This document shows, in pieces, positions 36,859-44,918 of a DNA stretch of 58,023 bases. A model generated the notes under the pieces. That model worked only from the letters and a program-made list of their open reading frames with translations. It did not search any database and was not told the origin of the DNA. The stretch comes from Acidimicrobiaceae bacterium. Lineage in GTDB: Bacteria > Actinomycetota > Acidimicrobiia > Acidimicrobiales > Ilumatobacteraceae. The stretch spans positions 1 to 58,023 of the forward strand of contig JAHEDX010000016.1 of assembly GCA_024641005.1 (NCBI GenBank), written 5' to 3'. The stretch's first letter is position 1, and every line of letters begins with the position of its first letter. A program made the position numbers and the translations under genes.

Positions 36859-38094
36859 ATGATGATCGAGGCGGCAGAGGTGGTCGAGCCGGACGGCGGC
36901 ATCAAGGGCCTCCTCGGAATCCCTGCGTTTCGCGGCGTGGCGATCGCCAACACGCTGGTGGCATTGGCGTTCGGGTCGAGCCGATTCGTGTTCGTCTGGT
37001 TGATCGGCGAGCTGACCGAATGGAACCCGGCCACGGCGATCCTCGGAATCCTGCTCGGGACACCGCACCTCTTCCTCTCGGCCTGGGCGGGCTCGCTGGT
37101 CGACCGGATGCCTCCCCGGCAGCTCGGTCTCACACTGATGATCAGCAGCACACTGCTCTTCACCGTGACAGCGTTGCTGGTCGACACCTCGCTCATGAAC
37201 GTGCCCGTCGCCATGGTGTGTGCCTTCATCACGGCGATCGCACCGGCGATGGTGACCCCATTGCTCCAAGCGCTCGTACCCACGCTGGTCCCTGCACAGC
37301 ACCTGATGCAGGCGGTCGCGATCCAGAACCTCGGGATGATGGTGGCGACGATCGCCGGAGCGTTCATCGGGGGTGGCGTCATCCAGCTGTTCGGGATCTC
37401 GGCAGGGTTCTGGCTGCTCGCGATCGCGAGTGCCCTCGCCGCACTCCGATACGCGATCACGCCGCTGCCCGATCAGTTGGCCGGTGCCAACCAGAGCCGT
37501 CAGGGCGCGATCCGGAAAGGGGCTCGCGCCGCACTGGGCACCGAGCCATTGCGGTCCCTGCTCGCGATCACGTTCATCATGGGCCTCGCGATCACGAGCT
37601 CGGTGCTGCTGTTGCCCGAGTTCGCTCGCGACGTACTGGGCAAGGAATCGTTCGCCGCGGGTGCGCTCAACGCGTTCATGAGCATCGGCATGATGGGCAC
37701 CTCGTTCCTGCTGGCGACCCGATGGACACCGGCCCGACCCGGGCTCGTACTCACGATCTTCACGGGCTTCTTCCTCGGTGGTGGGTTGATCGCGATCGGC
37801 TCGTCCCGGGTCTACGTCGTCACCGCTGTGTTCGCGTTCCTGTGGGGAATGAGTGGCGGGGTCGCGATGACGCTGCTGCGGACCCTCACCCAGTTGAACA
37901 CCCCACCCGAGCTGATGGGTCGCGTCATGGGTCTCGCTGCGATGGCGCAGAACGGTGCGTTCCCGATCGGGGCGCTCATGCTGTTCGGCCTGGTCAGCAC
38001 CACGACGGTCGGCACCGCCATGGTCATCTCCGGCATCTTCTGCACGATCTGCATCTGGCTGGTTTCGATCCGTTCGCACGTCCGCAGCCTGTAG
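36859..38094 (+). CDS. MFS transporter
   Basis: 411 aa membrane protein with about twelve hydrophobic segments in two halves, and an AWAGSLVDRMPPRQ loop between helices 2 and 3 that corresponds to the MFS-A type motif. Resembles enterobactin-exporter/macrolide-efflux-like MFS members (MFS_3). The start may be ATG 36859 or the adjacent ATG 36862. Substrate unknown, efflux likely. Confidence 0.82.
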   Translation: MMIEAAEVVEPDGGIKGLLGIPAFRGVAIANTLVALAFGSSRFVFVWLIGELTEWNPATAILGILLGTPHLFLSAWAGSLVDRMPPRQLGLTLMISSTLLFTVTALLVDTSLMNVPVAMVCAFITAIAPAMVTPLLQALVPTLVPAQHLMQAVAIQNLGMMVATIAGAFIGGGVIQLFGISAGFWLLAIASALAALRYAITPLPDQLAGANQSRQGAIRKGARAALGTEPLRSLLAITFIMGLAITSSVLLLPEFARDVLGKESFAAGALNAFMSIGMMGTSFLLATRWTPARPGLVLTIFTGFFLGGGLIAIGSSRVYVVTAVFAFLWGMSGGVAMTLLRTLTQLNTPPELMGRVMGLAAMAQNGAFPIGALMLFGLVSTTTVGTAMVISGIFCTICIWLVSIRSHVRSL

Positions 38095-38123
38095 AGAACG
38101 GCCTCGAACCGAACCGGGCTCGT

Positions 38124-38129
38124 TACGGT
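38124..38129 (+). promoter_or_regulatory. -10 box, leaderless type (38136 gene)
   Basis: TACGGT ends 6 nt before the ATG at 38136. The identical hexamer at the same distance precedes the DUF169 gene on the other strand (40892-40897). Confidence 0.4.
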
Positions 38130-38135
38130 GACGGT

Positions 38136-38972
38136 ATGCCGATCCGTCACACCGTCGTCAGTCGAGCCATCGTCACCGCGGCCGTGATGTTGGTGTCGGG
38201 CGGTTGCAGCCGTGCCGACTCGGTGGCCACGAACGACGACACCGCGGGCCCGACGACCGCACCCGCCACGTCCGCCGTCACGACCGAAGTAGCCACCACG
38301 AGCGTCGCCGAGACCGCCCTGCCCACGAGTTCGGCTGCACCCACCACCACGACGAGCGTCGTCGCGACGACCACCACCGTCGCGACCACCACCACGATCC
38401 CCTCGGTGCTCACGCCCGTCGATCTGGTGCTCTCCTCCAACGGCATCACACCGTTCGCGTTCGGCGACGACGACGACACCGTCGTCGACGGGCTGGCGAC
38501 GGCGCTCGGTGCTCCGATCTTCGATCGCGCCCAGACCTACCCCGATGTCGACGGCGACTCGTTCCTCGACGCGACCGGCGAGGAGGGCTACCTCCATCCC
38601 GTGGGTCGGTCGGTCTGCTATTCGAACGACATCTGCGTGCAGTTCGGCGGTACGACGACCGATTCGCTGACGCTGACGGGCTGGAACCTCGACAGCGATG
38701 CGCTGCCACGGCTCGCCACCGTGGACGGCATCGAGGTCGGTTCGGTCTGGGCCGACCATCCCGACGCGATCGCCGTCGACGAAGGCGGTTGCTACACCAT
38801 CGGCTACGGAGACGTCGGGGGTGTGGCTCTCACGCTGTACAGCAGCGGCGAGCCGTTCTCGTCGTTCGATGCCGACGGCAGCTACGTGACCGGTAACCCT
38901 GCACCTGCGGACGTGACGGTGATCGGCATGGCTGCCGGCGACCTCCCGTACTTCCTGTTCGACGACTGCTGA
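38136..38972 (+). CDS. secreted lipoprotein with Thr-rich linker, unknown function
   Basis: 278 aa. Signal sequence with lipobox SGGC, so C24 should be lipidated and the protein held at the outer face of the cytoplasmic membrane. Residues about 30-95 are a Thr/Ala/Ser-rich linker with TTTT runs. The folded domain (about 100-278) contains acidic clusters (GDDDDT, DVDGDSFLD) and four cysteines that could form disulphides; no known domain is recognised. ATG 38136 follows a TACGGT box by 6 nt. A longer in-frame reading through the MFS gene was rejected. Confidence 0.7.
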   Translation: MPIRHTVVSRAIVTAAVMLVSGGCSRADSVATNDDTAGPTTAPATSAVTTEVATTSVAETALPTSSAAPTTTTSVVATTTTVATTTTIPSVLTPVDLVLSSNGITPFAFGDDDDTVVDGLATALGAPIFDRAQTYPDVDGDSFLDATGEEGYLHPVGRSVCYSNDICVQFGGTTTDSLTLTGWNLDSDALPRLATVDGIEVGSVWADHPDAIAVDEGGCYTIGYGDVGGVALTLYSSGEPFSSFDADGSYVTGNPAPADVTVIGMAAGDLPYFLFDDC

Positions 38973-39008
38973 TCCGACAGATTCGTGCGGGCGCGCCCCG
39001 AGCCCCGC

Positions 39009-39977
39009 TCAGGGGATGAGCAGCACCTTGCCGGCGGTCGCCCTGGTCTCGAGCGCCTGATGGGCCTCGGCCGCATCGCGCAACGCGTAACGTGCACCGA
39101 TCCGTACGTCGAGCTGACCGTCGGCCACCCAGTCGAACAGGTCGTCGGCCCGACCCTGCAACTCGGCATGAGTTCGCACATAGTGGAACAACGTCGGACG
39201 GGTCAGGAACAGCGAGCCGTTGGCCGACAGTTCGAGCGGCGCCACCGGGTCGACCGGGCCGGATGCGTTGCCGAACGTGACCATCATGCCCCGCGGACGA
39301 AGCAGTGTGAGGCTCTGCGCGAACACCGACCTGCCGACACCGTCATAGACCACGTCGAGCGGCCGTTCACCCGCAAGTGCCATCACCGCCTCCGCGAAAT
39401 CGACATCTCGGTACAGGATCGTGTGGTCGGCGCCGGCCGCAGTGGCCAGCTCGGCTTTCTCGGGGGTGCCGACCGTGGTGAACACCTCTGCGCCGCGCAG
39501 TTTCGCGATCTGGATCAGCAACAGGCCGACGCCACCGGCACCGGCATGCACCAGGCATCGGTCCCCCGGGCCGAGCGGATAGGTGCCGGTGGCCAGGAAG
39601 TGAGCGGTCATCCCCTGCAAGGGCAGCGCAGCGGCGGTCTCGAGGTCGACGTCGACCGGCACCTCCACCACGGCCTCGGCCGACAGGGCGACCAACCCGG
39701 CATACGACCCAGGGCCGGTCGCCCACGCGACCCGGTCGCCCACCGCGAATCTCGACACGCCTTCACCGACCTCGGTGACGACCCCAGCCCCCTCGAGACC
39801 GGGCACGAACGGCAGCGAGACCGGATACAGGCCGGAGCGCTGATAGGTGTCGATGTAGTTCAGGCCCGCCGCAGCGACCTCGACCACGATCTGACCGGCC
39901 GCCGCCGTCGGGTCGGGCAGTTCGCACCACCTCAGTACGTCCGGTCCGCCCTGTTCGGTGATCTGGATACCCCACAT
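39009..39977 (-). CDS. quinone oxidoreductase (zinc-independent MDR family)
   Basis: 322 aa medium-chain dehydrogenase/reductase of the QOR type. NYIDTYQRSGLYP at the substrate side and the nucleotide-binding AGAGGVGLLLIQ are hallmarks; no structural-zinc cysteine set is present. It reduces quinones or enones with NADPH. ATG 39977 fits the family N-terminus, and TAGTGT lies 7 nt upstream; the long in-frame extension beyond it has no homology. It converges on the lipoprotein gene. Confidence 0.88.
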   Translation of the reverse strand: MWGIQITEQGGPDVLRWCELPDPTAAAGQIVVEVAAAGLNYIDTYQRSGLYPVSLPFVPGLEGAGVVTEVGEGVSRFAVGDRVAWATGPGSYAGLVALSAEAVVEVPVDVDLETAAALPLQGMTAHFLATGTYPLGPGDRCLVHAGAGGVGLLLIQIAKLRGAEVFTTVGTPEKAELATAAGADHTILYRDVDFAEAVMALAGERPLDVVYDGVGRSVFAQSLTLLRPRGMMVTFGNASGPVDPVAPLELSANGSLFLTRPTLFHYVRTHAELQGRADDLFDWVADGQLDVRIGARYALRDAAEAHQALETRATAGKVLLIP

Positions 39978-39984
39978 ACGGTCG

Positions 39985-39990
39985 ACACTA
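39985..39990 (-). promoter_or_regulatory. -10 box, leaderless type (quinone oxidoreductase gene)
   Basis: TAGTGT on the minus strand ends 7 nt before the ATG at 39977. Confidence 0.4.
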
Positions 39991-40090
39991 CGACGGTCGG
40001 TCGCCGCCGTACAGACCGCGCGACGGAGCCGGCGGGCGCCCGAGACGACGCGCGACCCCACCCGCTCAGGGCAACTCGAGCAGGATCTGA

Positions 40091-40885
40091 TCAGTCGCCG
40101 TAGCTGACCCCGAGGCCGGCACGGGCATCTGCGTTGACGCCGTATTGCGGGATCGGATACCGCAGACCGTTGCGCGACAAGGCATCGAGTCCGGCGATCA
40201 CCTTGGGCAGGAACGACGGGGGGATCGCCATCAGCAACTCGTCCTCCATCACACCGCCGTAGCGACGCTCGGCGAAACAGGGGATCGAGAGACTCGGTTC
40301 GCCCGTCGCCAGAGCACGCCCCCACGAGTCCGCACACGACGACTCGCCCACACAGCCCCACTCGAGCTTTCGATAGCCGGTCCACTGGAGCCCGTTGATG
40401 AACAGGATCATCTGAGCCGGAGTCGCATAGATCAGACAGATGTCGGGCGGGTCGAGCCGTCCGCCGGCGAGCGGTGAGACGGCCAACGCCTCGTGCTCAC
40501 CGAAATCGGGCAGATCCATCGCCGCCTGGTGAGCGGCGGCATCCTCGGGGGTCGAGTACCAGACACCCGAGTACCGGACACCCGACAGCCACTCGTCGTC
40601 GCGCGGGTGCAGACCGATCACGGCCGCGCACTGGTCGCCGACGAGGTCGGCCTTGGTGATGCCGACCGTCCAACCGTTGCGAGCCGCCTGCCCGACGATC
40701 TGGTCGGTCGTGTGGACTGCGCGCGGTCGTCGGATCTTGGGGATCGCTTCCATCTCCGCGACCGTGCCAAAGCGTTTCATGCCGATCGGCGTGGTGCGCA
40801 GCCTGAGCAGACGGTTCAGATCGTCGACGATCCGCCCCCAGTCGTAGTGCCCCTCGACATCGACCCGTGTCCCCACATCGCTCAT
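40091..40885 (-). CDS. DUF169 family protein
   Basis: 264 aa cytoplasmic protein of the DUF169 / COG2043 family, function unknown. Landmarks are LRTTPIGMKRF near the N-terminus, a DICLIYATPAQMILFING strand-helix, and WGCVGESSCADSW with two cysteines. ATG 40885 is chosen because TACGGT lies 6 nt upstream and family proteins begin at this point; the in-frame reading further upstream passes through the palindromes and an out-of-frame gene. Some family members occur near electron-transfer genes, but there is no such context here. Confidence 0.8.
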   Translation of the reverse strand: MSDVGTRVDVEGHYDWGRIVDDLNRLLRLRTTPIGMKRFGTVAEMEAIPKIRRPRAVHTTDQIVGQAARNGWTVGITKADLVGDQCAAVIGLHPRDDEWLSGVRYSGVWYSTPEDAAAHQAAMDLPDFGEHEALAVSPLAGGRLDPPDICLIYATPAQMILFINGLQWTGYRKLEWGCVGESSCADSWGRALATGEPSLSIPCFAERRYGGVMEDELLMAIPPSFLPKVIAGLDALSRNGLRYPIPQYGVNADARAGLGVSYGD

Positions 40886-40891
40886 CCCCCA

Positions 40892-40897
40892 ACCGTA
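40892..40897 (-). promoter_or_regulatory. -10 box, leaderless type (DUF169 gene)
   Basis: TACGGT on the minus strand ends 6 nt before the ATG at 40885 and directly downstream of the tandem palindromes. Confidence 0.4.
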
Positions 40898-40905
40898 CGA
40901 GTTAC

Positions 40906-40955
40906 GAAACGTGCCAGGCACATTTCGCAAGTACGAAACGTGCCTGGCACGTTTC
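40906..40955. repeat. tandem palindromes GAAACGTGCC-N-GGCACGTTTC
   Basis: Two 21 bp elements at 40906-40926 and 40935-40955, starting 29 bp apart. The second is a perfect inverted repeat with 10 bp arms around a single T; the first has one mismatch in its right arm. They fill the 73 bp gap between two leftward genes. A half-copy (GAAACGTGCCAGGC) occurs at 3890-3902, so this is likely a dispersed repeat family. Transcribed, it could fold into a strong hairpin and end or stabilise the upstream message. Confidence 0.65.
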
Positions 40956-40958
40956 CGA

Positions 40959-41882
40959 TCAGAGCCGGTCGGCGGGATAGCCGGCGTACGACGCCTTGAA
41001 CAGGCCCGAGTGCAACAGCACGGTCGCGATGTGGCGGCCCGTCGCGGCGGAGGACACCTCGGTCTCGACCCAATGCGACTCGACCCGGCGGCTCTGGCCC
41101 AGAGCCAACACCTGGCGATCGAGCACGTACTCCTCGCCGACGAACAGTGGGCCGTCGACGACCCGCACCTCGAGATCGATGAACAGGCCGACTGCCGGTC
41201 CACGCGTCGCGAGATCGTTGCCGACCTTGTGGGCGAGCACGCTGAACATCTCGAACGGCACGATCGGTCGACCCCACGGATTGTCGTCGGTGTCGTACCA
41301 GGGCGACGGCTCGGTGATCACGCCGAGTTTGTTCCGGAGCGAGAACGGGTACAACGAGCCATTGGTCGAGTCCAACCCGATCGACACCGACGCCGCAGTA
41401 CGGCTGCGTTGGCCGACCGTCAGCCGGTCGAGCATGAACAACTCGCCGGGTTCGCGAGCCTGCATGTCGGCGAGCCGTTCGCCGAGTTCGGTCGTTGCGG
41501 CGGGGTCGACACTGACCGTCCCGGTGAGCACCGGCGTGCCGTCGCCCTTGACGGCGTCGATACGTGCGACGTCGGGCTCTGCTCCGCGGGTGAGCGATGC
41601 CGTCACCGATTCGCCCTCGACCACCATCGTCTGGAAGTGGACGCTGATGCAACCGGTCTCGAACCAGCGTCGGCCCCACACCGAGAAGGCCAACGGATCG
41701 AACTGGCTGAAGTGCGTCGGGCCTTCGATCGGCGCGCCCGGCAGACCGAGCTTGTCTGCCACAGCACCGTCGTGAACGCTCGCGTGGCCGTCGTATGCCT
41801 GATCGGCGAGCATCTGTCGCGGTTGGCGCGCCGGGCCGGTGATCGTGTCGCCATCGGGTGTGATCGGGGTGTCGAACGCCAT
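40959..41882 (-). CDS. MaoC/hotdog-like protein of unknown function
   Basis: 307 aa protein, probably a double-hotdog fold of the MaoC-like dehydratase group: N-terminal VADKLGLPGAPIEGPTHFSQFDPL resembles the hydratase segment, and the C-terminal half has VGLFIDLEVRVVDGPLFVGEEY and TGRHIATVLLHSGLFKAS strands. The classical D/H pair of R-specific hydratases is not clearly identifiable. It may act on a CoA- or carrier-bound acyl group. TACCAT lies 6 nt before ATG 41882; divergent from the SMP-30 gene. Confidence 0.65.
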   Translation of the reverse strand: MAFDTPITPDGDTITGPARQPRQMLADQAYDGHASVHDGAVADKLGLPGAPIEGPTHFSQFDPLAFSVWGRRWFETGCISVHFQTMVVEGESVTASLTRGAEPDVARIDAVKGDGTPVLTGTVSVDPAATTELGERLADMQAREPGELFMLDRLTVGQRSRTAASVSIGLDSTNGSLYPFSLRNKLGVITEPSPWYDTDDNPWGRPIVPFEMFSVLAHKVGNDLATRGPAVGLFIDLEVRVVDGPLFVGEEYVLDRQVLALGQSRRVESHWVETEVSSAATGRHIATVLLHSGLFKASYAGYPADRL

Positions 41883-41888
41883 CGTCCA

Positions 41889-41894
41889 ATGGTA
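41889..41894 (-). promoter_or_regulatory. -10 box, leaderless type (MaoC-like gene)
   Basis: TACCAT on the minus strand ends 6 nt before the ATG at 41882. Confidence 0.4.
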
Positions 41895-41951
41895 CGAGTC
41901 GGAGCAGCTCCGGCTTCAGGTCACAACTGGTGGCCGAAGCGGCTCGTCTCG

Positions 41952-41957
41952 TAGGTT
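41952..41957 (+). promoter_or_regulatory. -10 box, leaderless type (SMP-30 gene)
   Basis: TAGGTT ends 6 nt before the GTG at 41964. With 41889-41894 it gives two outward leaderless promoters in an 81 bp gap. Confidence 0.4.
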
Positions 41958-41963
41958 CAAGGC

Positions 41964-42827
41964 GTGAGCATCGACACCAACAACGAACTGCAACTACTCG
42001 TCGACGGCGTCGACTTCGGGGAGGGGCCGCGCTGGCACGACGGCGCGCTGTGGTATTCCGACTTCTTCCAACGATCGATCTACCGGGTCACGGCCGACGG
42101 CGAGCGCACGGCAGTGTACGACGGCCTCGACGATCGACCGTCCGGTATGGGCTGGTTGCCCGACGGCACCCTCGTGGTCGTCTTCATGACCAGCCGTCGA
42201 GTCATGCGCGACGACGGGAACGGCAGGCTGGTCGAGCACGCCGACCTCTCCGACATTGCGACCTGGCATTGCAACGATCTGGTCGTCGATGCCCGCGGCA
42301 ACATCTATGTGGGCAACTTCGGGTTCGACCTCGACGGCCGTGCGGAGTTCAAGACATCGGACCTGGCGTTGGTGCGGCCCGACGGAAGCACTGAGGTCGC
42401 GGCGACCGGGCTGGCCTTCCCCAACGGTTCGGTGATCACATCCGACGGCAACACGCTGATCGTCGGTCAGTCGTTCGGTGGCGACTACGTCGCCTTCACG
42501 ATCAACGACGACGCGACGCTCACCGACCGGCGCCAGTGGGCCGAGATCCCCGGCACGGCGCCCGACGGTTGCTCGCTCGACGCCGGCGGAGGGATCTGGT
42601 TCTCCGACGCGATCGGCTCGCAGGTCGTGCGGGTCGAAGCGGGTGGCACGGTCACCCATCGCGTCCCGACGCCCCAGCTGACCTTCGCGTGTGCGCTCGG
42701 CGGCGATGACGGCCGGACGTTGCACGTGTTGTGCGCGCCGGGCTCGCACCCCGACGAGGTCGCCGGAAAGGCCGCCGGCGCGATCTACACGATGCGCGTC
42801 GAGCACCCGCACGCCGGCCGGCCGTAA
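41964..42827 (+). CDS. SMP-30/gluconolactonase family lactonase
   Basis: 287 aa six-bladed beta-propeller hydrolase. Metal ligands are visible: glutamate in GEGPRWHDG, asparagine in NDLVVDARGN, and aspartate in PDGCSLDAGGG followed by IWFSD. Family members hydrolyse sugar or other lactones, or organophosphates. The GTG start at 41964 matches a TAGGTT box 6 nt upstream. No sugar genes are adjacent, so the substrate stays open. Confidence 0.87.
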   Translation: MSIDTNNELQLLVDGVDFGEGPRWHDGALWYSDFFQRSIYRVTADGERTAVYDGLDDRPSGMGWLPDGTLVVVFMTSRRVMRDDGNGRLVEHADLSDIATWHCNDLVVDARGNIYVGNFGFDLDGRAEFKTSDLALVRPDGSTEVAATGLAFPNGSVITSDGNTLIVGQSFGGDYVAFTINDDATLTDRRQWAEIPGTAPDGCSLDAGGGIWFSDAIGSQVVRVEAGGTVTHRVPTPQLTFACALGGDDGRTLHVLCAPGSHPDEVAGKAAGAIYTMRVEHPHAGRP

Positions 42828-42866
42828 GCGGCTCACGGCATCGCGCCTGTCGGGCAAGAACCCTTG

Positions 42867-43667
42867 ATGCGAATCGTCAGTTGGAACGTCAACTCGATCA
42901 GGTCGCGTCAGACGCGGCTGTTGTCGTGGCTTCGTCAGTACGAGCCTGACGTCGTCCTGCTGCAGGAGACGAAATGTGACGACGCGACGTTCGCGTCGTC
43001 GACCTTCACCGGCGCCTACCGATCATTGGGCTACGAAGTCGCCCACCACGGACGGGATCACTGGAACGGGGTGGCGATCCTCAGTCGTGTCGGCCTCGAG
43101 CAGGTACAGCGCGGCTTTCAGGGTGTCAACAGGGCACCGTTCGACGAGGCTCGGCTCATCTCCGCCCGGTGCGGCGGTGTCAGGGTGTACTCGGTCTATG
43201 TGCCAAACGGTCGCGCGCTCGATGACCCTCACTACCTGTACAAACTGGTCTGGCTCGAACGTTTGCGCGCCGTGATCAGGGACGACGAGCCGATGCTGGT
43301 GGCGGGCGATTTCAACGTTGCCCCGACCGACCTCGACATCTACGACCCGTCGCGTTGGCGACGCAAGACCCATGCCAGCCCCGCCGAACGGGCCGCCGTC
43401 GCGGCGTTGCTCGATGCCGGCGTGTGCGACGTGACCCGCCGGCACCTCCCCGGCCCCGACATCTTCACCTGGTGGAACTACCGGCCGGGCCAGTTCGAGC
43501 GCAACCGGGGTTTGAGGATCGATCTTGCGTTGTGCACACCCGATCTCACCGCCCGGGTCGAACGGGTCTGGATCGACACTGCCGAACGTGCCGACGACCA
43601 TCCCACCGAGAAGCCCAGCGATCATGCACCGCTCGTGCTCGAAATCACATCGGCCGGAGGGCCCTGA
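42867..43667 (+). CDS. xthA: exodeoxyribonuclease III
   Basis: 266 aa endonuclease/exonuclease/phosphatase-fold enzyme for base-excision repair (AP endonuclease and 3'-5' exonuclease). Motifs: SWNVNSIRSR, LLQETK (metal glutamate), YVPNGR, GDFNVAPTDLD, and SDHAPL with the catalytic histidine at the C-terminus. ATG 42867 is used; a TTG three bases earlier also fits. Length matches the family (about 260-270 aa). Confidence 0.93.
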   Translation: MRIVSWNVNSIRSRQTRLLSWLRQYEPDVVLLQETKCDDATFASSTFTGAYRSLGYEVAHHGRDHWNGVAILSRVGLEQVQRGFQGVNRAPFDEARLISARCGGVRVYSVYVPNGRALDDPHYLYKLVWLERLRAVIRDDEPMLVAGDFNVAPTDLDIYDPSRWRRKTHASPAERAAVAALLDAGVCDVTRRHLPGPDIFTWWNYRPGQFERNRGLRIDLALCTPDLTARVERVWIDTAERADDHPTEKPSDHAPLVLEITSAGGP

Positions 43668-43670
43668 CGG

Positions 43671-43943
43671 TCAGTGCTGACGGTTGCTGCGTGGCCCGCG
43701 CCCGGCGATCGCCTGCAGCACCAGCAGCAGCACCACGGCCCCGATCGCGGCCACACCGATACTGCGCAGCGAGAAGTCGCCGACGCCGTCCTGATCGATC
43801 GTCGCCATCAGCCAGCCGCCGATGATCGCGCCGACGACACCGACGATCATCGTGTAGATGCAGCCCGAACGATCGTCTTTCACGATCCAGCGCGCGAGAC
43901 CACCCGCCAGCAGCCCGACGGCGATCCAGCCGATCCAACTCAT
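43671..43943 (-). CDS. GlsB/YeaQ/YmgE family stress membrane protein
   Basis: 90 aa small membrane protein with three hydrophobic segments (WIGWIAVGLLAGGLARWIV, YTMIVGVVGAIIGGWLM, SIGVAAIGAVVLLLVLQAI) and the family GLLAG.ARW motif. Often stress-induced, function unknown. ATG 43943 overlaps the stop of the cupin-like gene by 4 bp (ATGA), so the two are coupled. Confidence 0.88.
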   Translation of the reverse strand: MSWIGWIAVGLLAGGLARWIVKDDRSGCIYTMIVGVVGAIIGGWLMATIDQDGVGDFSLRSIGVAAIGAVVLLLVLQAIAGRGPRSNRQH

Positions 43944-44260
43944 GCGGTCACCGTATCGACCGGCTGATCGGGTGACGGCGCCCGGTGGAACTCGACCGCG
44001 AACCGAACCGGGCCGACCAGTTCGACGTGATGACGCGCCCCAGGAGGCAAGACCCGGGTACCGCCTGCGGTGACCACGTGACGGCCGTCGGCGACACCGT
44101 CGAAGACGACCTCGATCGAACCCGACCGCACGACCAACCGTCCCCACACGCCGTCCGCGACGCGATGCGAACCCAGGAGTCCGGCCGGGACGGAGCGCTG
44201 GTCGAAGTCCGGTGTCACCCGTACGAACTCGACGTCATCGGGAAGGAGGTTCGCCGTCAC
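43940..44260 (-). CDS. DUF1971 / YeaR-TehB-like cupin
   Basis: 106 aa beta-sandwich protein of the DUF1971 family (VRVTPDFDQRSVPAGLLG.HR, GVWGRLVV, HHVELVGPVRFAVEFHR), related to the C-terminal part of TehB-type proteins and E. coli YeaR. It may bind a small ligand or metal under stress. Two in-frame GTG codons are possible; 44260 is preferred because TACGGT ends 7 nt upstream, while GTG 44266 would lie 1 nt from that box. Coupled to the following membrane protein gene. Confidence 0.8.
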   Translation of the reverse strand: MTANLLPDDVEFVRVTPDFDQRSVPAGLLGSHRVADGVWGRLVVRSGSIEVVFDGVADGRHVVTAGGTRVLPPGARHHVELVGPVRFAVEFHRAPSPDQPVDTVTA

Positions 44261-44267
44261 GCACACG

Positions 44268-44273
44268 ACCGTA
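44268..44273 (-). promoter_or_regulatory. -10 box deciding the start of the DUF1971 gene
   Basis: TACGGT on the minus strand, 7 nt before GTG 44260. Confidence 0.35.
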
Positions 44274-44398
44274 CGCCTCGGATCGACGTTCGGAAACTCA
44301 CGCGCACCCTCTCGTCATGATGAGCGAAGGCCGCCGATGCCGTCGGCCGCAGCGCTCCGCACGACGACGGAGCCCGAACGAACCTTCTGGAGGACGAG

Positions 44399-44800
44399 AT
44401 GCTGGTGTTGGTGGCGACGAGGGACGACCAGGGCCGAGCCGGCGGCGACTACTGTCACGCCGTCGAGGGCGAGCTCGTCACACCGGTCACCGTCGAGTGC
44501 TGCCTCCCCGACGCCTGCGGCTGCAGCCGGGGCTTCCCGGGTCTGGTCAGCTCTCAGGCCACCACTACGGCGATGGTGGTGGATCGCACGGCGATCACGC
44601 CGTCGCTGCTGCGCCAAGCGGTGTCCGATTCACTCGAACGCCGGGGATGGCCATCGGGCGACGAACGTGACCGGTTCGACGAGCTGGTCGACGAGCACGT
44701 CCAATCGATCGTCAGGATCAGCAGGGCGTTCGGCGAGGGGGCGATCGTGCGACGCGACGGGCCCACCTTCTGGGCCGACATCGAGCGCTCGGCGGCATGA
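44399..44800 (+). CDS. conserved actinobacterial protein of unknown function
   Basis: 133 aa. An N-terminal strand MLVLVATRDDQG is followed by a CHAVEGELV segment and a cysteine cluster ECCLPDACGC (five cysteines counting the upstream CH), then a GLVSSQATTTAMVVD strand and a helical C-terminal half. The cysteines could bind zinc or iron. GGAGG lies 5 nt before ATG 44399. I recall similar proteins across actinobacteria, but no function. Confidence 0.7.
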   Translation: MLVLVATRDDQGRAGGDYCHAVEGELVTPVTVECCLPDACGCSRGFPGLVSSQATTTAMVVDRTAITPSLLRQAVSDSLERRGWPSGDERDRFDELVDEHVQSIVRISRAFGEGAIVRRDGPTFWADIERSAA

Positions 44801-44865
44801 CGCTCGGCAAGGTGTCGGTGCCGCGGCACGATCGAGCCTGCCTGGCTTCGGCGACGACGTGTAGC

Positions 44866-44895
44866 TTGACGAAGCTGCCCGCGAGCGTGCAACGT
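44866..44895 (+). promoter_or_regulatory. possible promoter of the amidase gene
   Basis: TTGACG (44866-44871), an 18 nt spacer and CAACGT (44890-44895), followed by an AGGAGGGG ribosome site before ATG 44919. The -35 sits within a small palindrome AGCTT-GACG-AAGCT at 44863-44876. Confidence 0.4.
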
Positions 44896-44918
44896 CTCGT
44901 CGGGGGTCAGGAGGGGAC

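Noticed and set aside
36804..38135. Open frame extending the lipoprotein gene through the MFS gene
   Set aside because: The sequence before 38136 is an out-of-frame reading of the transporter; the signal peptide begins at 38136.
40886..41203. N-terminal extension of the DUF169 protein by about 100 codons
   Set aside because: The extension runs antisense-like through the palindromes and into the neighbouring gene in another frame; the ATG at 40885 has a -10 box and family-like start.
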